The translations under genes and the position numbers were made by a program. Source: ZC4RG29 sp036381475 (GTDB lineage Bacteria; Bacteroidota; Bacteroidia; Cytophagales; Cyclobacteriaceae). From it: DNA of 64,000 nucleotides. Below the pieces are notes generated by a model. It made no database searches. It was given only the letters and a program-made list of their open reading frames with translations, and was not told the DNA's origin. The stretch is from positions 1 to 64,000 of the forward strand of contig DASVCT010000204.1 in NCBI GenBank assembly GCA_036381475.1. Reading direction: 5' to 3'. Numbering within the stretch: the first letter of the stretch is position 1; the number at the start of each line of letters is the position of its first letter. Positions 25,652 to 34,457 of the stretch are shown here, piece by piece.

Positions 25652-26872
25652 ATGAGGTATTCATTTAAGAGTCTTTTTTATCTCCTGGGCGGGTCTGTTG
25701 TTCTTTCGGCCTGTTCACTTTTTGGAGGCGGTGGCAGCAAACCCACGGCGCAGAACCCGGGACAGCTCAGCAACGCAACGGGCTTGGCGTTCAACGACGA
25801 GGATGCGGGTGGATTCATGGTCAAACCCTTTAAGGGACAACCTGACGCCCCGAACATGGTGTTTATTGAAGGGGGCCGTGCGGTGATGGGCTCATTCGAA
25901 GAGGACGTGATGTCTTATCGCGACAATCTTGAGCGCACGGTTTCAGTGGCCTCCTTTTATATGGATGAAACTGAAATTGCCAACATCAACTGGCTGGAAT
26001 ACTTGCACTACCTCGCAAAGGATTCCGCACAGGAAGTATATGAGGCTGCCCTGCCTGACACGACGGTATGGGTTGGCAAACTGGCATTCAACGATCCCTA
26101 TGTGGATCATTATCTTCGTTACCCCGGCTTCCGTTATTTCCCGGTAGTCGGTGTAAGCTGGACCCAGGCCAGCAAGTACGCGGTATGGCGTACTCATGCT
26201 GTAAACAGGGCTCTGGCTGAAGCTGCAGGTGAAGAATTCGCTGAAACCGATGGCCGGATTCCCCTCGAGTCGGGTATCGTGGTTCCTTCGTTCAGACTTC
26301 CCACCGAAGCGGAATGGGAATATGCAGCGCAGGCACTCATCGGTACGCAGTGGGTAGAAGAGCTTCAGACCCACCAGCGCATTTATCCGTGGGACGGACA
26401 CGCCGTGCGTAATCCTTATGGCAAACAGATGGGCTACATGCTGGCGAACTTCAAGCGCGGGCGTGGTGACTATGCCGGTATCGCCGGTCGTCTGAACGAC
26501 GGTGCGCTCATCACGTCATACATTTATGAATTTCCTCCCAACGACTACGGCCTTTACAACATGGCGGGCAACGTAAGCGAATGGGTGCAGGACGTTTACC
26601 GCCCGATGTCATACCAGGATTTTGACGATCTGAATCCCATCCGGAGGGACGGCTTCCTGGATGAGGCCGCCGGATACAACAGTGATTTTGAAACCAACCC
26701 GGAAAGTTTCACGTCGCTGATAACCGACCGCGCCCGTGTATACAAGGGTGGCAGCTGGAAAGACGTGGCCTACTGGATGTCGCCCGGAACGCGCCGATTC
26801 CTGGATCAGGATTCAGCGACTGCCACGATTGGCTTCCGCTGTGCGATGATCCGTGCGGGTTCTAACTACTAG
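25652..26872 (+). CDS. gldJ: Gliding motility lipoprotein GldJ
   Basis: GldJ is an outer-membrane-associated lipoprotein needed for gliding and type IX secretion in Flavobacterium. The ATG at 25652 gives a 406-residue protein with a lipobox (GGSVVLSAC). Its formylglycine-generating-enzyme (sulfatase-modifying factor) fold opens with NMVFIEGGRAVMGSFEEDV and contains ASFYMDETEIANINWLEYL. GldJ-type features are ALPDTTVWVGKLAFNDPYVD and YPGFRYFPVVGVSWTQASKYAVWRT (shown in parts), RLPTEAEWEYAAQ, NMAGNVSEWVQDVYRP and KGGSWKDVAYWMSPGTRRF. GldK/PorK is a relative, but the ALPDT and WRT..VN stretches point to GldJ. The FGE copper cysteines are not seen, so it is likely structural. A strong terminator follows. 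Confidence 0.9.
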   Translation: MRYSFKSLFYLLGGSVVLSACSLFGGGGSKPTAQNPGQLSNATGLAFNDEDAGGFMVKPFKGQPDAPNMVFIEGGRAVMGSFEEDVMSYRDNLERTVSVASFYMDETEIANINWLEYLHYLAKDSAQEVYEAALPDTTVWVGKLAFNDPYVDHYLRYPGFRYFPVVGVSWTQASKYAVWRTHAVNRALAEAAGEEFAETDGRIPLESGIVVPSFRLPTEAEWEYAAQALIGTQWVEELQTHQRIYPWDGHAVRNPYGKQMGYMLANFKRGRGDYAGIAGRLNDGALITSYIYEFPPNDYGLYNMAGNVSEWVQDVYRPMSYQDFDDLNPIRRDGFLDEAAGYNSDFETNPESFTSLITDRARVYKGGSWKDVAYWMSPGTRRFLDQDSATATIGFRCAMIRAGSNY

Positions 26873-26904
26873 GTGTACAGGAATACCAACTCTGATTCAA
26901 TACC

Positions 26905-26937
26905 AAAAGGGCTGCGGTTTCCCGCAGCCCTTTTTTC
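26905..26937. terminator. Bidirectional rho-independent terminator between gldJ and the anti-sigma gene
   Basis: Stem GGGCTGCGG (26909-26917) with CCGCAGCCC (26922-26930) and a 4-nt loop. It is followed by TTTTTTCTT on the plus strand and preceded by AAAA for the minus strand. It can end both convergent transcripts. Confidence 0.88.
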
Positions 26938-26958
26938 TTGCTTGCAGATACTTACTTT

Positions 26959-27693
26959 CTAATTGACTTTTTTCAGCAGCTCTTTAGCCTGACCGGTGTA
27001 GAAAACTTCTCTTTGGCCGAGTTCCTCCAGGACGGCACGCGCCTTGTCGACGTTGCCTTGCTTCAGATAACAAAGGCCGAGGTACCATTTCGCCGGCGTA
27101 TCATAGTTGTCAAAGTCGCGGATCAGTCTGATGAGATTGTTTTCTGCGGCGACGGTATTGCCGGCGGCAAGGTTCGCATTTGCGCTGAGCAGCAGTACAT
27201 CAGGATCAACTTCCCGGGCCAGCATGTCAGCGAACCGGTTAGCTGCTGCAACGTAGTTGCCCTGGTCGTAATATCGAAATGCCTCAGGTTGCGAGGTGGC
27301 TTCACCGCCGCGCAGTGCAGGTGAAAACGAATTGCTGACCGGGGTAAAATATTCGTCGAACAGTTCGTCTGGTGTTTCATGTTGCGGGAACACCCATAAC
27401 GTAGCGACCACAAACAGCGTTACTGCCGCGGCCGCCGCATAGTACCAGGGTTGGAGGCTGCGCTGGCGCCCCCGATCCGCGGCCGAAATGCCCCGCTCAA
27501 CCTCCTTCAGCAATTGAAGGTCGCGGCTCAGGCCGGACGCTCGTATGCTGCGAATCAATGCGCGCTCGCGGTCGAAAATAGCCTTAAACTCGGCGTCGGA
27601 CTTAAGTCGCTCATCGATCAGGGCAGACTCGCCTTCCAACAGGTCGTTGTCAAAATATCTTTCAACAAGAGCAATATCGTACTCAGTATTCAT
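26959..27693 (-). CDS. Membrane-anchored anti-sigma-like protein with TPR C-terminus
   Basis: The 244-residue protein has an acidic N-terminal helix bundle typical of Bacteroidota anti-sigma factors (LVERYFDNDLLEGESALIDE, then LKSDAEFKAIFDRERALI). One transmembrane helix follows (YYAAAAAVTLFVVATLWVF, about 103-121). A periplasmic TPR-like part then includes AFRYYDQGNYVAAANRFADM and AKWYLGLCYLKQGNVDKARAVLEEL. It overlaps the ECF sigma gene by 11 bp and probably holds that sigma factor inactive. The TPR part would be the sensing side. No zinc-binding HxxxCxxC (ZAS) motif is visible. Confidence 0.8.
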   Translation of the reverse strand: MNTEYDIALVERYFDNDLLEGESALIDERLKSDAEFKAIFDRERALIRSIRASGLSRDLQLLKEVERGISAADRGRQRSLQPWYYAAAAAVTLFVVATLWVFPQHETPDELFDEYFTPVSNSFSPALRGGEATSQPEAFRYYDQGNYVAAANRFADMLAREVDPDVLLLSANANLAAGNTVAAENNLIRLIRDFDNYDTPAKWYLGLCYLKQGNVDKARAVLEELGQREVFYTGQAKELLKKVN

Positions 27694-28267
27694 GGTTTAT
27701 GGTAATTGAGGTTTTTTTCATTTCCTCTTCGCAAAGCCTGCGGAGACGTTTCATGCATTTACACTTTTGATTTTTGGCCACTTCCGCATTCTTGTAGTTT
27801 AAGATGCCAACGATCTCATCCATGCTCTTTCTTTCGTAGTAGAACAGTTCGACAAGCTTTCGGCAGGGTTCTCCGAGACGTTCGAGCGCACTCTTCGCGG
27901 ATGTGAAAACGTGCTCGGGGATCGCATCACCTGGCTCGTCAACGAGGTTCTCGTTTAGCCATCGCTCCTGGTCAAGGGCAATCTGACGCGTGGATTTTCT
28001 CATGGTATCTCTGACGATGTTTTTGCCTATACCGAACAGGTAGGTCTTGATGCTGCTTACCAAATGTTGCAGCTTCCCACTCCGCACATTGTCGTAGAAC
28101 GCCAGTATGGTAACTTGATAGATATCCTTACTGTCGTCTTCGGAGCACCCGTATTCTCTCCTGATCCAGTGTAGAAACTCGTCGCGGTGTTCCTCGTAAA
28201 TCATGGCCAGCCCGGCCGGGCCGCCGGATCGGATTTTCCCTATGATGTCCTCCCTGGCCATTATCAA
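27683..28267 (-). CDS. ECF-type RNA polymerase sigma factor
   Basis: The 194-residue protein has sigma region 2 (YEEHRDEFLHWIRREYGCSE, then DSKDIYQVTILAFYDNV) and region 4 with helix-turn-helix (SALERLGEPCRKLVELFYYE, then KSMDEIVGILNYKNAEVAKN). Regions 1.1 and 3 are missing, as in ECF sigmas. Unusually, region 4 ends in a Cys- and Lys-rich stretch (QKCKCMKRLRRLCEEEMKK). It is followed without a gap by a membrane protein that looks like its anti-sigma factor. Target promoters are unknown. Start codons at 28267 and 28261 are both possible. Confidence 0.88.
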   Translation of the reverse strand: MIMAREDIIGKIRSGGPAGLAMIYEEHRDEFLHWIRREYGCSEDDSKDIYQVTILAFYDNVRSGKLQHLVSSIKTYLFGIGKNIVRDTMRKSTRQIALDQERWLNENLVDEPGDAIPEHVFTSAKSALERLGEPCRKLVELFYYERKSMDEIVGILNYKNAEVAKNQKCKCMKRLRRLCEEEMKKTSITINHEY

Positions 28268-28427
28268 TATGCGCTTAATGACAAAAACCCTCGCAGGTAA
28301 CCCATGCAGGTGTGTGTATTACGAAGATACGCCATTTTACCTGAAGAAAGGGACGCCGAATGCCTGAAAGCTGGGGCGTTACCCGCTGCCACACCGCGCA
28401 TTAATGGGCACATCAAAACAAACGATC

Positions 28428-28931
28428 ATGAAAAAGAACCTTGTTTTAACCGCAATGCTGGCTGTATGTCTCTGCCACCTGCAGGCGCAGCCCGAAAATC
28501 GTATCACGACCTCCCTGGCGGAAAAGTTCGCAGCCGACTTTCCGCATGCCATTAACCCTCGCTGGAAGCACGTCTCAGGCGTTTCCCTGGCTTCCTTCCT
28601 TTCGGATGGAGAGGTGTATGTTGCCTACTATAATGCCGGCGAACGGCGGATAGCCACGGCGCGAAAGATTGCCACGCCCACCATGCTTCCCCTTCTCGTA
28701 AGGCAGGCGTTGGAGGAATCCTGCAACAGACTCGGCGAAGACGCGAAGATGGGTCCGATCTTTGAGCTCGTAATTGGCAATTCCACGCGATACATTGTCT
28801 CGGCGGAGGGTAAGAAAACCATGTGCACCTTCAAGTTCGACACCATGGGCAACCGCGCGGTACTGGCCAAGCGTCCTGCGACACAATACGCTACCCCGAC
28901 GCCTGCACCTTATATAGCGCTCAAGCCTTAG
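28428..28931 (+). CDS. Secreted protein of unknown function
   Basis: From the ATG at 28428 the 167-residue product has a signal peptide (MKKNLVLTAMLAVCLCHLQAQ), which decides the start over an ATG 24 bp upstream. The mature part contains FAADFPHAINPRWKHVSGVS, LSDGEVYVAYYNAGERRIAT and TRYIVSAEGKKTMCTFKFDT. It resembles the PepSY-like or beta-lactamase-inhibitor-like periplasmic small proteins of Bacteroidota in pattern, but I cannot assign it. It is divergent from the ECF sigma gene (160-bp spacer, no promoter recognised) and precedes a LuxR-type regulator. Confidence 0.6.
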   Translation: MKKNLVLTAMLAVCLCHLQAQPENRITTSLAEKFAADFPHAINPRWKHVSGVSLASFLSDGEVYVAYYNAGERRIATARKIATPTMLPLLVRQALEESCNRLGEDAKMGPIFELVIGNSTRYIVSAEGKKTMCTFKFDTMGNRAVLAKRPATQYATPTPAPYIALKP

Positions 28932-29013
28932 TTGTGGGCCAAAACAATTTTTTTTGAAAAATACGGGTTACGTTTTTGTCCAACCTCCATTAAGGGCACT
29001 AGTCCAAAAGATC

Positions 29014-29226
29014 ATGTACCCAACAACAGTTAAGGAAAGGGAAGTCCTGTCGCTCATTGCTGTGGGACTGACTACCAAAGAAATCGCCGGGAGGCTAAAC
29101 ATCAGCCATCATACCGTGGAGACGCACAGAAAGAATCTGCTGCGTAAGTGTCAGGCGAAGAATTCGGCAGAACTCATTCAAAAAATGATTGCCGCGATCA
29201 TGCCGCAAAAACCTTCTCAACTCTGA
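29014..29226 (+). CDS. Stand-alone LuxR-type helix-turn-helix protein
   Basis: The 70-residue product (ATG at 29014; a TTG at 28954 would add 20 unlikely residues) is little more than a GerE/LuxR DNA-binding domain: VKEREVLSLIAVGLTTKEIA, then GRLNISHHTVETHRKNLLRK and CQAKNSAELIQKMI. It lacks any receiver or ligand domain. It may be a free-standing regulator or the remnant of a NarL-type response regulator. A strong hairpin terminator follows 37 bp downstream. Confidence 0.75.
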   Translation: MYPTTVKEREVLSLIAVGLTTKEIAGRLNISHHTVETHRKNLLRKCQAKNSAELIQKMIAAIMPQKPSQL

Positions 29227-29262
29227 CCGGCAGGTTTATGTCGGCGCACTGTCTATAGTCAC

Positions 29263-29289
29263 GGGAGCACGCCACGGCGGCGTGCTCCC
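29263..29289. terminator. Strong hairpin between convergent genes
   Basis: A perfect 11-bp stem, GGGAGCACGCC (29263-29273) with GGCGTGCTCCC (29279-29289), has a 5-nt loop. The T tail is poor on either strand, but its place between the convergent LuxR-type gene and comF fits a transcription barrier. Confidence 0.6.
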
Positions 29290-29310
29290 TGCTTTAGTTC
29301 GCGGCCGCCT

Positions 29311-30012
29311 CTACTGGGCCATAGCTATGCAGGCGATCCCCAGGCTGGCGCACCCCGCCTTCAGCAACACCTGACCGCACGCCTCCAGCGTGGCCCCGGT
29401 AGTCACCACATCGTCCGCAAGCAACACGTTCCTTGCGCGCACGGTATCTGCGTCGACTACGGCAAAGACCTCGCTCACATTTTCCCAACGGCTGATCCGG
29501 CTCCGGTTTGTCTGGGTTTTCGTATTGCGAAGTCGCCGGATGATACCCGGGTCGAAGGGAATGCCCGTAGCGTCGGAGAGTCCGCGCGCCCATTCGGCCG
29601 CCTGATTGTATCCCCGCGCTCTGAGCCGCGCGGGGTGAAGCGGCACCGGGACGATCAGGTCGAAGGCATCGCAAAATCCGCTCGACGCAAGATCGCATCC
29701 ATACACATACCCAAGCCTGAACCCGATCTCCGGACGGTTTCGGTATTTCAGCGCATGGAGTAAGCGCTGCACTTTTCCCTTCTTCCGGAAACGCAGGAAA
29801 GCCGCCGCTGCCTTCACGGGGATGCGGCCACGTAAACGTGTTGCCAATGCATTGTCCGGGTCAAGGTACATGTCCGTCCTGGGAAGATCACTCAGGCATT
29901 CCGTGCACAGAATATCCTCACCCTTCACCAGGGGTTGCAGGCAACCTTCGCAGTAGTTCGGGTAAACCAGTGACACGAAGTCGTCGGCAATTTCAGCAAG
30001 AAACCTTTTCAC
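29311..30012 (-). CDS. comF: ComF family phosphoribosyltransferase-like protein
   Basis: ComF proteins take part in uptake of transforming DNA in competent bacteria; many copies in Bacteroidota are not tested. The protein (about 233 residues from the GTG at 30012; a GTG at 30042 adds ten) has an N-terminal four-Cys zinc ribbon, YCEGC and LCTEC, then FRKKGKVQRLLHALKYRNRP, the PVPLHPARLRARGYNQAAEWARG stretch (given here in parts: PVPLHPARL and RGYNQAAEWA), and the PRPP-binding loop VLLADDVVTTGATLEACG. Length and motifs are typical. The plus-strand -7-like TATATTTG at 30024-30031, opposite its 5' end, may serve the next gene. Confidence 0.88.
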   Translation of the reverse strand: MKRFLAEIADDFVSLVYPNYCEGCLQPLVKGEDILCTECLSDLPRTDMYLDPDNALATRLRGRIPVKAAAAFLRFRKKGKVQRLLHALKYRNRPEIGFRLGYVYGCDLASSGFCDAFDLIVPVPLHPARLRARGYNQAAEWARGLSDATGIPFDPGIIRRLRNTKTQTNRSRISRWENVSEVFAVVDADTVRARNVLLADDVVTTGATLEACGQVLLKAGCASLGIACIAMAQ

Positions 30013-30115
30013 GTTGAGTAACCTATATTTGCACAATGGCACGGGGGCCGGTTCCCGAATTTATGAAATGCAGGCTGTTGCCGCGTGGCCGGTGTAAATT
30101 TTTGAAGATGTTCAG

Positions 30116-30487
30116 ATGTTTAAGAGAGATCTTGAATTAGAAAGGAAGTGGGAACGGCTTATGCATTTGTTTGAAAGCCGGATCGGGCGTCGTCCAAAAG
30201 ATATGCACGGCGTTCTGTTTCTGATCGGCGTGCAGGAACTGGGAAAAGGAAAGCACAACTTCACAAAAGAAGAAAAGCAGGACCTGATGCACATCGCCAT
30301 TTGCAAGGTGATGAGCTATGCCGGCTACTATGAACTGGAGGGCATCGACAATGACGGATGGCCGCATTGGAAAATGATAAAGAAACTCCCTCATCTGGAC
30401 CTCATCGAACAGGAGAAGATCCTCAAAATGCAGGTGATGGAATACTTTCAGCGTGAGCATCATTGGGACGTCGACGAACCGCACTAA
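30116..30487 (+). CDS. Conserved Bacteroidota protein of unknown function (123 residues)
   Basis: The 123-residue protein is charged and probably cytoplasmic. It contains RIGRRPKDMHGVLFLIGVQE, MHIAICKVMSYAGYYELEG and NDGWPHWKMIKKLP. The His/Trp-rich DGWPHW stretch is a strong recurrent signature of this hypothetical family in Bacteroidota. No catalytic site or known domain is recognised. It lies upstream of the DUF4175 gene in the same direction but is separated from it by a likely promoter at 30500-30533. A TATATTTG element at 30024-30031 could be its own -7 box. Confidence 0.75.
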   Translation: MFKRDLELERKWERLMHLFESRIGRRPKDMHGVLFLIGVQELGKGKHNFTKEEKQDLMHIAICKVMSYAGYYELEGIDNDGWPHWKMIKKLPHLDLIEQEKILKMQVMEYFQREHHWDVDEPH

Positions 30488-30499
30488 TTCCATTTTCGG

Positions 30500-30533
30500 T
30501 TTGGATTCCTCACCCAAAAAACAATTATCTTTA
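30500..30533 (+). promoter_or_regulatory. Likely promoter of the DUF4175-ybeY operon
   Basis: TTTG (30500-30503), 22 nt, TATCTTTA (30526-30533), one mismatch to TAnnTTTG. It would give a leader of about 100 nt before the ATG at 30637. Confidence 0.4.
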
Positions 30534-30636
30534 GTGAGCCCCAACAGGGCGCTTCCGGGTACGTTGATAAAGAAAGTAGAAACAGGAGCCCGGCCCGGAA
30601 GACCGGCTCCACAACTTGTGTGGCATGGGTGAAGGA

Positions 30637-33600
30637 ATGGATAAAATTCACGAGAAGATCCGCGCTTTTCAGCGGAAATACTATCTCAATGTTTTCATCC
30701 GAGGTGCACTCCTGACGCTGACACTGGTTAGCGCTTATTTCGTCCTGGCCGCCGTCCTCGAACATAGCCTCTGGCTGGGCCCAACCCTTCGGCTGGCTAT
30801 TTTCGTAAGCTTTTTCGCACTCGTTGCCTATTGCGTAATCCGTTTTCTGCGTGATCCCCTTCGGTGGTGGATCGCTAAAAAAGGCCTCGAAGAGGAACAG
30901 ACAGCCCGGATCATCGGTGAGCGGATGCCGGCCGTAAAGGATCGACTGTTAAACCTGCTTCAGTTGGGACGTTCCCGACAGGATTCTCAACTAGCCTATG
31001 CAAGTATCCTGCAGAAGTCCAACGCCCTGGAACCTCTCTCGTTTGAATCTGTCATCGACCTGGGGCAAAACCGGAGGTTCCTGCGCTACCTGGCTGTGCC
31101 CATAGGCGCCATCTTGCTCCTGATCCTTCTCAACCAGCGAATCATCACAGATAGTACCAGCCGCATTATTCACTTCAACCAGGAATTTAGCCCACAGGCG
31201 CCTTTTGATTTCATAGTCGAGAACAAGGATCTCGCTGGCTTTTATAACGAAGATTTCGAACTGGTAATCCGGCTCGAGGGCAAGCAGATTCCCGACCAGG
31301 TTTACGTGCATACGGCAAATCAGCGGTATAAGCTCGATGACCTGGGCGACAACCGCTTTTCCTATACGTTCGAGAATATGCAGCAGCCGCTGGAAGTGCA
31401 GGTTGCTGCGGCAGGCTTCTTTTCACCGGTTTATCGCATTCAATTGCTCAACCGACCCGAATTGACCGGCTTCGAAGTCGCGCTGGATTACCCTGCCTAT
31501 ACGCGTCGGCGGGATGAGAAGGTGAGCAATGCCGGAAACCTCGAGGTACCCGAGGGTACGACTGTACGCTGGAACCTGCAGACGGCCCATGCCCTCAAAG
31601 CAGGCATCTCCTTTCGGTCCGATGGGCAGCGACATGATTTCCAAGATACTGATAATCAAGAATTTACATACGCCAAGCGATTTGTTGAAACCGATCAATA
31701 CGAAATTTCGCTTTCCAACGATGCCAGCAAGAACCGCGACAGGATCGCGTACCAGATCAATGTGATAAAGGACCAGCGGCCCAGTATCTCGGTCAACTCC
31801 TACAGCGATACCGTACTATACAAGCGTGTGGTCCTGGGCGGCATGATTGGCGATGACTATGGCCTGACGGGATTGGAATTGCATTACAAGGTCGTTGATG
31901 GCGAAAAAGAGATTTTGAACCGGAAAGTGGGCATTCCGATAGTCCCCGACCAGCCGCAGCAGAGCTTTGCGTACAATTGGGTTCTCGACTCCCTCAGGCT
32001 CGCCCCGGGTCAGCAGCTGGAGTATTTCCTGAGAGTGTGGGATAACGATGGCGTGAATGGCCGGAAGTCCTCGCAGTCGGCGGTCTACCGGCTTTTTGTT
32101 CCGTCGGAAGAGGATCTGGTTACCGACATCAACGAGTCGGGACGGCAGACGCAAACACGCATCGACCAGGGATTTAACAAAGCATCCAACCTCAGGGAAC
32201 AGATCGAACAGGTCAGCGAGCGTCTGAGAGGCAAGCAGGACCTGGACTGGCAGGACAGAAAGATGCTTGAGGATATGATCCAGCAGAAGGAGAGCCTTGA
32301 CCAGCTCCTGCGGGAAATTTCGAAGCAAAACCGGTTGAACGAAGAAAAGAAGGATGCGTTTACGGAACAAAATGAACGGATTCGGGAAAAGGCCGAGCAA
32401 ATCCAAAAGCTAATGGACGAGCTCCTCGACGAGGAGACGAAGAAGTTGTTCGAGGAACTCCAGCGCCTCCTGAAAGAAAAAACGGATGTCTCGCAACTGC
32501 AGCGCCTGCTTGATAAGTTAAGCCAAAACACGAATAATCTCGAGAAGGAGCTTGATCGGGTACTTGAACTGGTGAAGCAACTCCAGTTTGAAACCCGGTT
32601 CGATCAAACGATCCGAGATTTGCAACGGAACATTGAAGAACAAAAGGATCTTCTTCAAAAGACAGAATCCCTGAGCCGGGAGGAAGATTCCCCGAAGAAG
32701 GACAAGAAGGGAAGCGACTCGAAGAATGCTACGGACGACCGCCAGGGTAAGGACGAGCAGAACGCAAAGGGTGATGACAGCGCTGGCGACCAGAATGCAG
32801 ATAAGGCTGAAAGTCCGGAAAACCTCGCGAAAGAGCAGGAGGATCTGAAGAACCAATTTCAGAAACTCAGTGAGAGACTCGAGGAGCTCAGAGAGTTAGG
32901 CGAAGAAATCGACCAGGCCGACGATGTTCCCAGCGAGGAGCAGCCGCAGGAAATTTTGAACGAGCAGGACCAAAGCCAGCAGAACCTGCAGCAGAACAAG
33001 CCATCGCAGTCGAAGCAAAACCAGCAAAAGGCCATCGACCAGATGCAGCAGATGCAGCAGCAGATGGAAGGGGCCCAGAATTCCGCCATGATGGAGGTTG
33101 ACATGGAAAACCTCGAGGCTTTGCGGCACATTTTGCATGGCCTGATCAAGCTCTCGTTTGACCAGGAGGATCTGATGAACGAGTTCAGCGAGTTGCATTC
33201 CAACGATCCTCGATTCAATAGCCTTGCAGAAAATCAGTTGCAGCTTCAGGACAACGCCAAAGTGTTGGAAGACAGCTTATTGGCACTTGCCAAGCGCGAT
33301 CCATTTATGGGATCGTTTGTGACACGCGAGGTGTCGGAACTCAACGAGCACCTGGACAGAGTGACTGATGCCAACAAGGAGCGCCGGCGTCCCCAGGCGC
33401 AAAGTGAAATGCAGTTGGCGATGACCTCCATCAATAACCTGGCCCTAATGCTGGATTCGCATTTTGACATGATGATGCAGATGATGGCTAACGCGAAGCC
33501 CGGGATGCGGAAGGGGAAGTCGGCAAAATCACCGAAGCAAAGTTTAAGTCAGCTTCAGCAGCAACTGAACAATAAGATTCAGGAACTGAAGAACAGCGGA

Positions 33601-34038
33601 AAGAGCGGCAGGGAGCTTTCGGAGGAGCTGGCCGAGATGGCGGCAGAGCAGGAGCGTATCCGACGGGCCATGCAGGAATTGCAGGAGCAAATGAAGAAGG
33701 AGGACGGCCAGGTTCCGGGCGGTGACCTTCCATCCAAAATGGAGCAGACAGAGATGGATTTGGTTAACAAACAGCTTACGGATCAGCTCATCAAGCGGCA
33801 GCAGGAGATCCTGACACGGCTGTTGGAGGCGGAAAAGTCGCTCCGGGAGCAGGAGCTGGATGATGAAAGAAAAGGGGAGACCGCCAAGGAGCATGAGCAA
33901 AGCATACCGCCTGCTTTTGAGGAGTATTTGCGTCTAAAGGAAAAAGAAGTAGAATTGCTAAAAACTGTACCTCCCAAACTGTATCCCTATTACCGCAAGG
34001 AAGTAGACGAATATTTTAAGCGATTGAGCCAACCGTAA
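30637..34038 (+). CDS. DUF4175-family large membrane-anchored coiled-coil protein
   Basis: The start at 30637 (MDKIHEKIRAFQRKYYLNVF) has GAAGGA directly before it. The 1133-residue protein opens with two transmembrane helices (about 20-70: FIRGALLTLTLVSAYFVLAA and TLRLAIFVSFFALVAY) and a third at about 140-155. An Ig-like extracytoplasmic region runs to about residue 500. A very long coiled coil follows, broken by acidic/Lys linkers (EEDSPKKDKKGSDSKNATDD) and Gln-rich runs (QQKAIDQMQQMQQQMEGAQN). Length and layout match DUF4175 proteins of Bacteroidota and Alphaproteobacteria; their function is unknown to me. It is followed 14 bp later by the RsbW-like gene. Confidence 0.85.
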   Translation: MDKIHEKIRAFQRKYYLNVFIRGALLTLTLVSAYFVLAAVLEHSLWLGPTLRLAIFVSFFALVAYCVIRFLRDPLRWWIAKKGLEEEQTARIIGERMPAVKDRLLNLLQLGRSRQDSQLAYASILQKSNALEPLSFESVIDLGQNRRFLRYLAVPIGAILLLILLNQRIITDSTSRIIHFNQEFSPQAPFDFIVENKDLAGFYNEDFELVIRLEGKQIPDQVYVHTANQRYKLDDLGDNRFSYTFENMQQPLEVQVAAAGFFSPVYRIQLLNRPELTGFEVALDYPAYTRRRDEKVSNAGNLEVPEGTTVRWNLQTAHALKAGISFRSDGQRHDFQDTDNQEFTYAKRFVETDQYEISLSNDASKNRDRIAYQINVIKDQRPSISVNSYSDTVLYKRVVLGGMIGDDYGLTGLELHYKVVDGEKEILNRKVGIPIVPDQPQQSFAYNWVLDSLRLAPGQQLEYFLRVWDNDGVNGRKSSQSAVYRLFVPSEEDLVTDINESGRQTQTRIDQGFNKASNLREQIEQVSERLRGKQDLDWQDRKMLEDMIQQKESLDQLLREISKQNRLNEEKKDAFTEQNERIREKAEQIQKLMDELLDEETKKLFEELQRLLKEKTDVSQLQRLLDKLSQNTNNLEKELDRVLELVKQLQFETRFDQTIRDLQRNIEEQKDLLQKTESLSREEDSPKKDKKGSDSKNATDDRQGKDEQNAKGDDSAGDQNADKAESPENLAKEQEDLKNQFQKLSERLEELRELGEEIDQADDVPSEEQPQEILNEQDQSQQNLQQNKPSQSKQNQQKAIDQMQQMQQQMEGAQNSAMMEVDMENLEALRHILHGLIKLSFDQEDLMNEFSELHSNDPRFNSLAENQLQLQDNAKVLEDSLLALAKRDPFMGSFVTREVSELNEHLDRVTDANKERRRPQAQSEMQLAMTSINNLALMLDSHFDMMMQMMANAKPGMRKGKSAKSPKQSLSQLQQQLNNKIQELKNSGKSGRELSEELAEMAAEQERIRRAMQELQEQMKKEDGQVPGGDLPSKMEQTEMDLVNKQLTDQLIKRQQEILTRLLEAEKSLREQELDDERKGETAKEHEQSIPPAFEEYLRLKEKEVELLKTVPPKLYPYYRKEVDEYFKRLSQP

Positions 34039-34052
34039 ATCCAGGCCAGTTA

Positions 34053-34457
34053 ATGAATACGATCAGCATTCAGATTCCCTCCATCGCAGAAAACATCCGG
34101 ATGATTGAAAGCTTTATTGACAACGCCAAGGAACGGTTCAACCTTGAGGACGACATTTATGGAAACATAATGATCGCCGTTACCGAGGCCGTTAACAATG
34201 CAATAAAGCACGGCAATAACAGCAATAGGCTAAAGAACGTGTTCCTGAGCCTTTCCCTGGAGCACAGCATGATCAAATTCATCGTCAAGGATGAAGGGAG
34301 CGGTTTTGATTACGATAACCTCCCGGATCCTACCGCCCCGGAAAATCTTGAAAAGCCTGGAGGCCGGGGCATTTTCCTAATGAAGCACCTGTCGGACGAA
34401 GTAAAATTCGCGGAGGGTGGCAAAGTTGTGGAGATGAGCTTCTACATTAATTCCTGA
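34053..34457 (+). CDS. ATP-binding protein, RsbW/SpoIIAB-like anti-sigma regulatory kinase family
   Basis: The 134-residue protein is a lone HATPase_c domain of the anti-sigma kinase type: N-box IAVTEAVNNAIKHGNN, G1 DEGSGFDYDNLPDP and the lid/G2 PGGRGIFLMKHLSDEV. In Bacillus such proteins bind a sigma factor and phosphorylate an STAS antagonist. Members next to ybeY are near-universal in Bacteroidota, and their partners are unclear; no STAS protein or PP2C phosphatase is seen here. The stop codon overlaps the ybeY start by one base (TGATG), so the two are coupled. Confidence 0.9.
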   Translation: MNTISIQIPSIAENIRMIESFIDNAKERFNLEDDIYGNIMIAVTEAVNNAIKHGNNSNRLKNVFLSLSLEHSMIKFIVKDEGSGFDYDNLPDPTAPENLEKPGGRGIFLMKHLSDEVKFAEGGKVVEMSFYINS

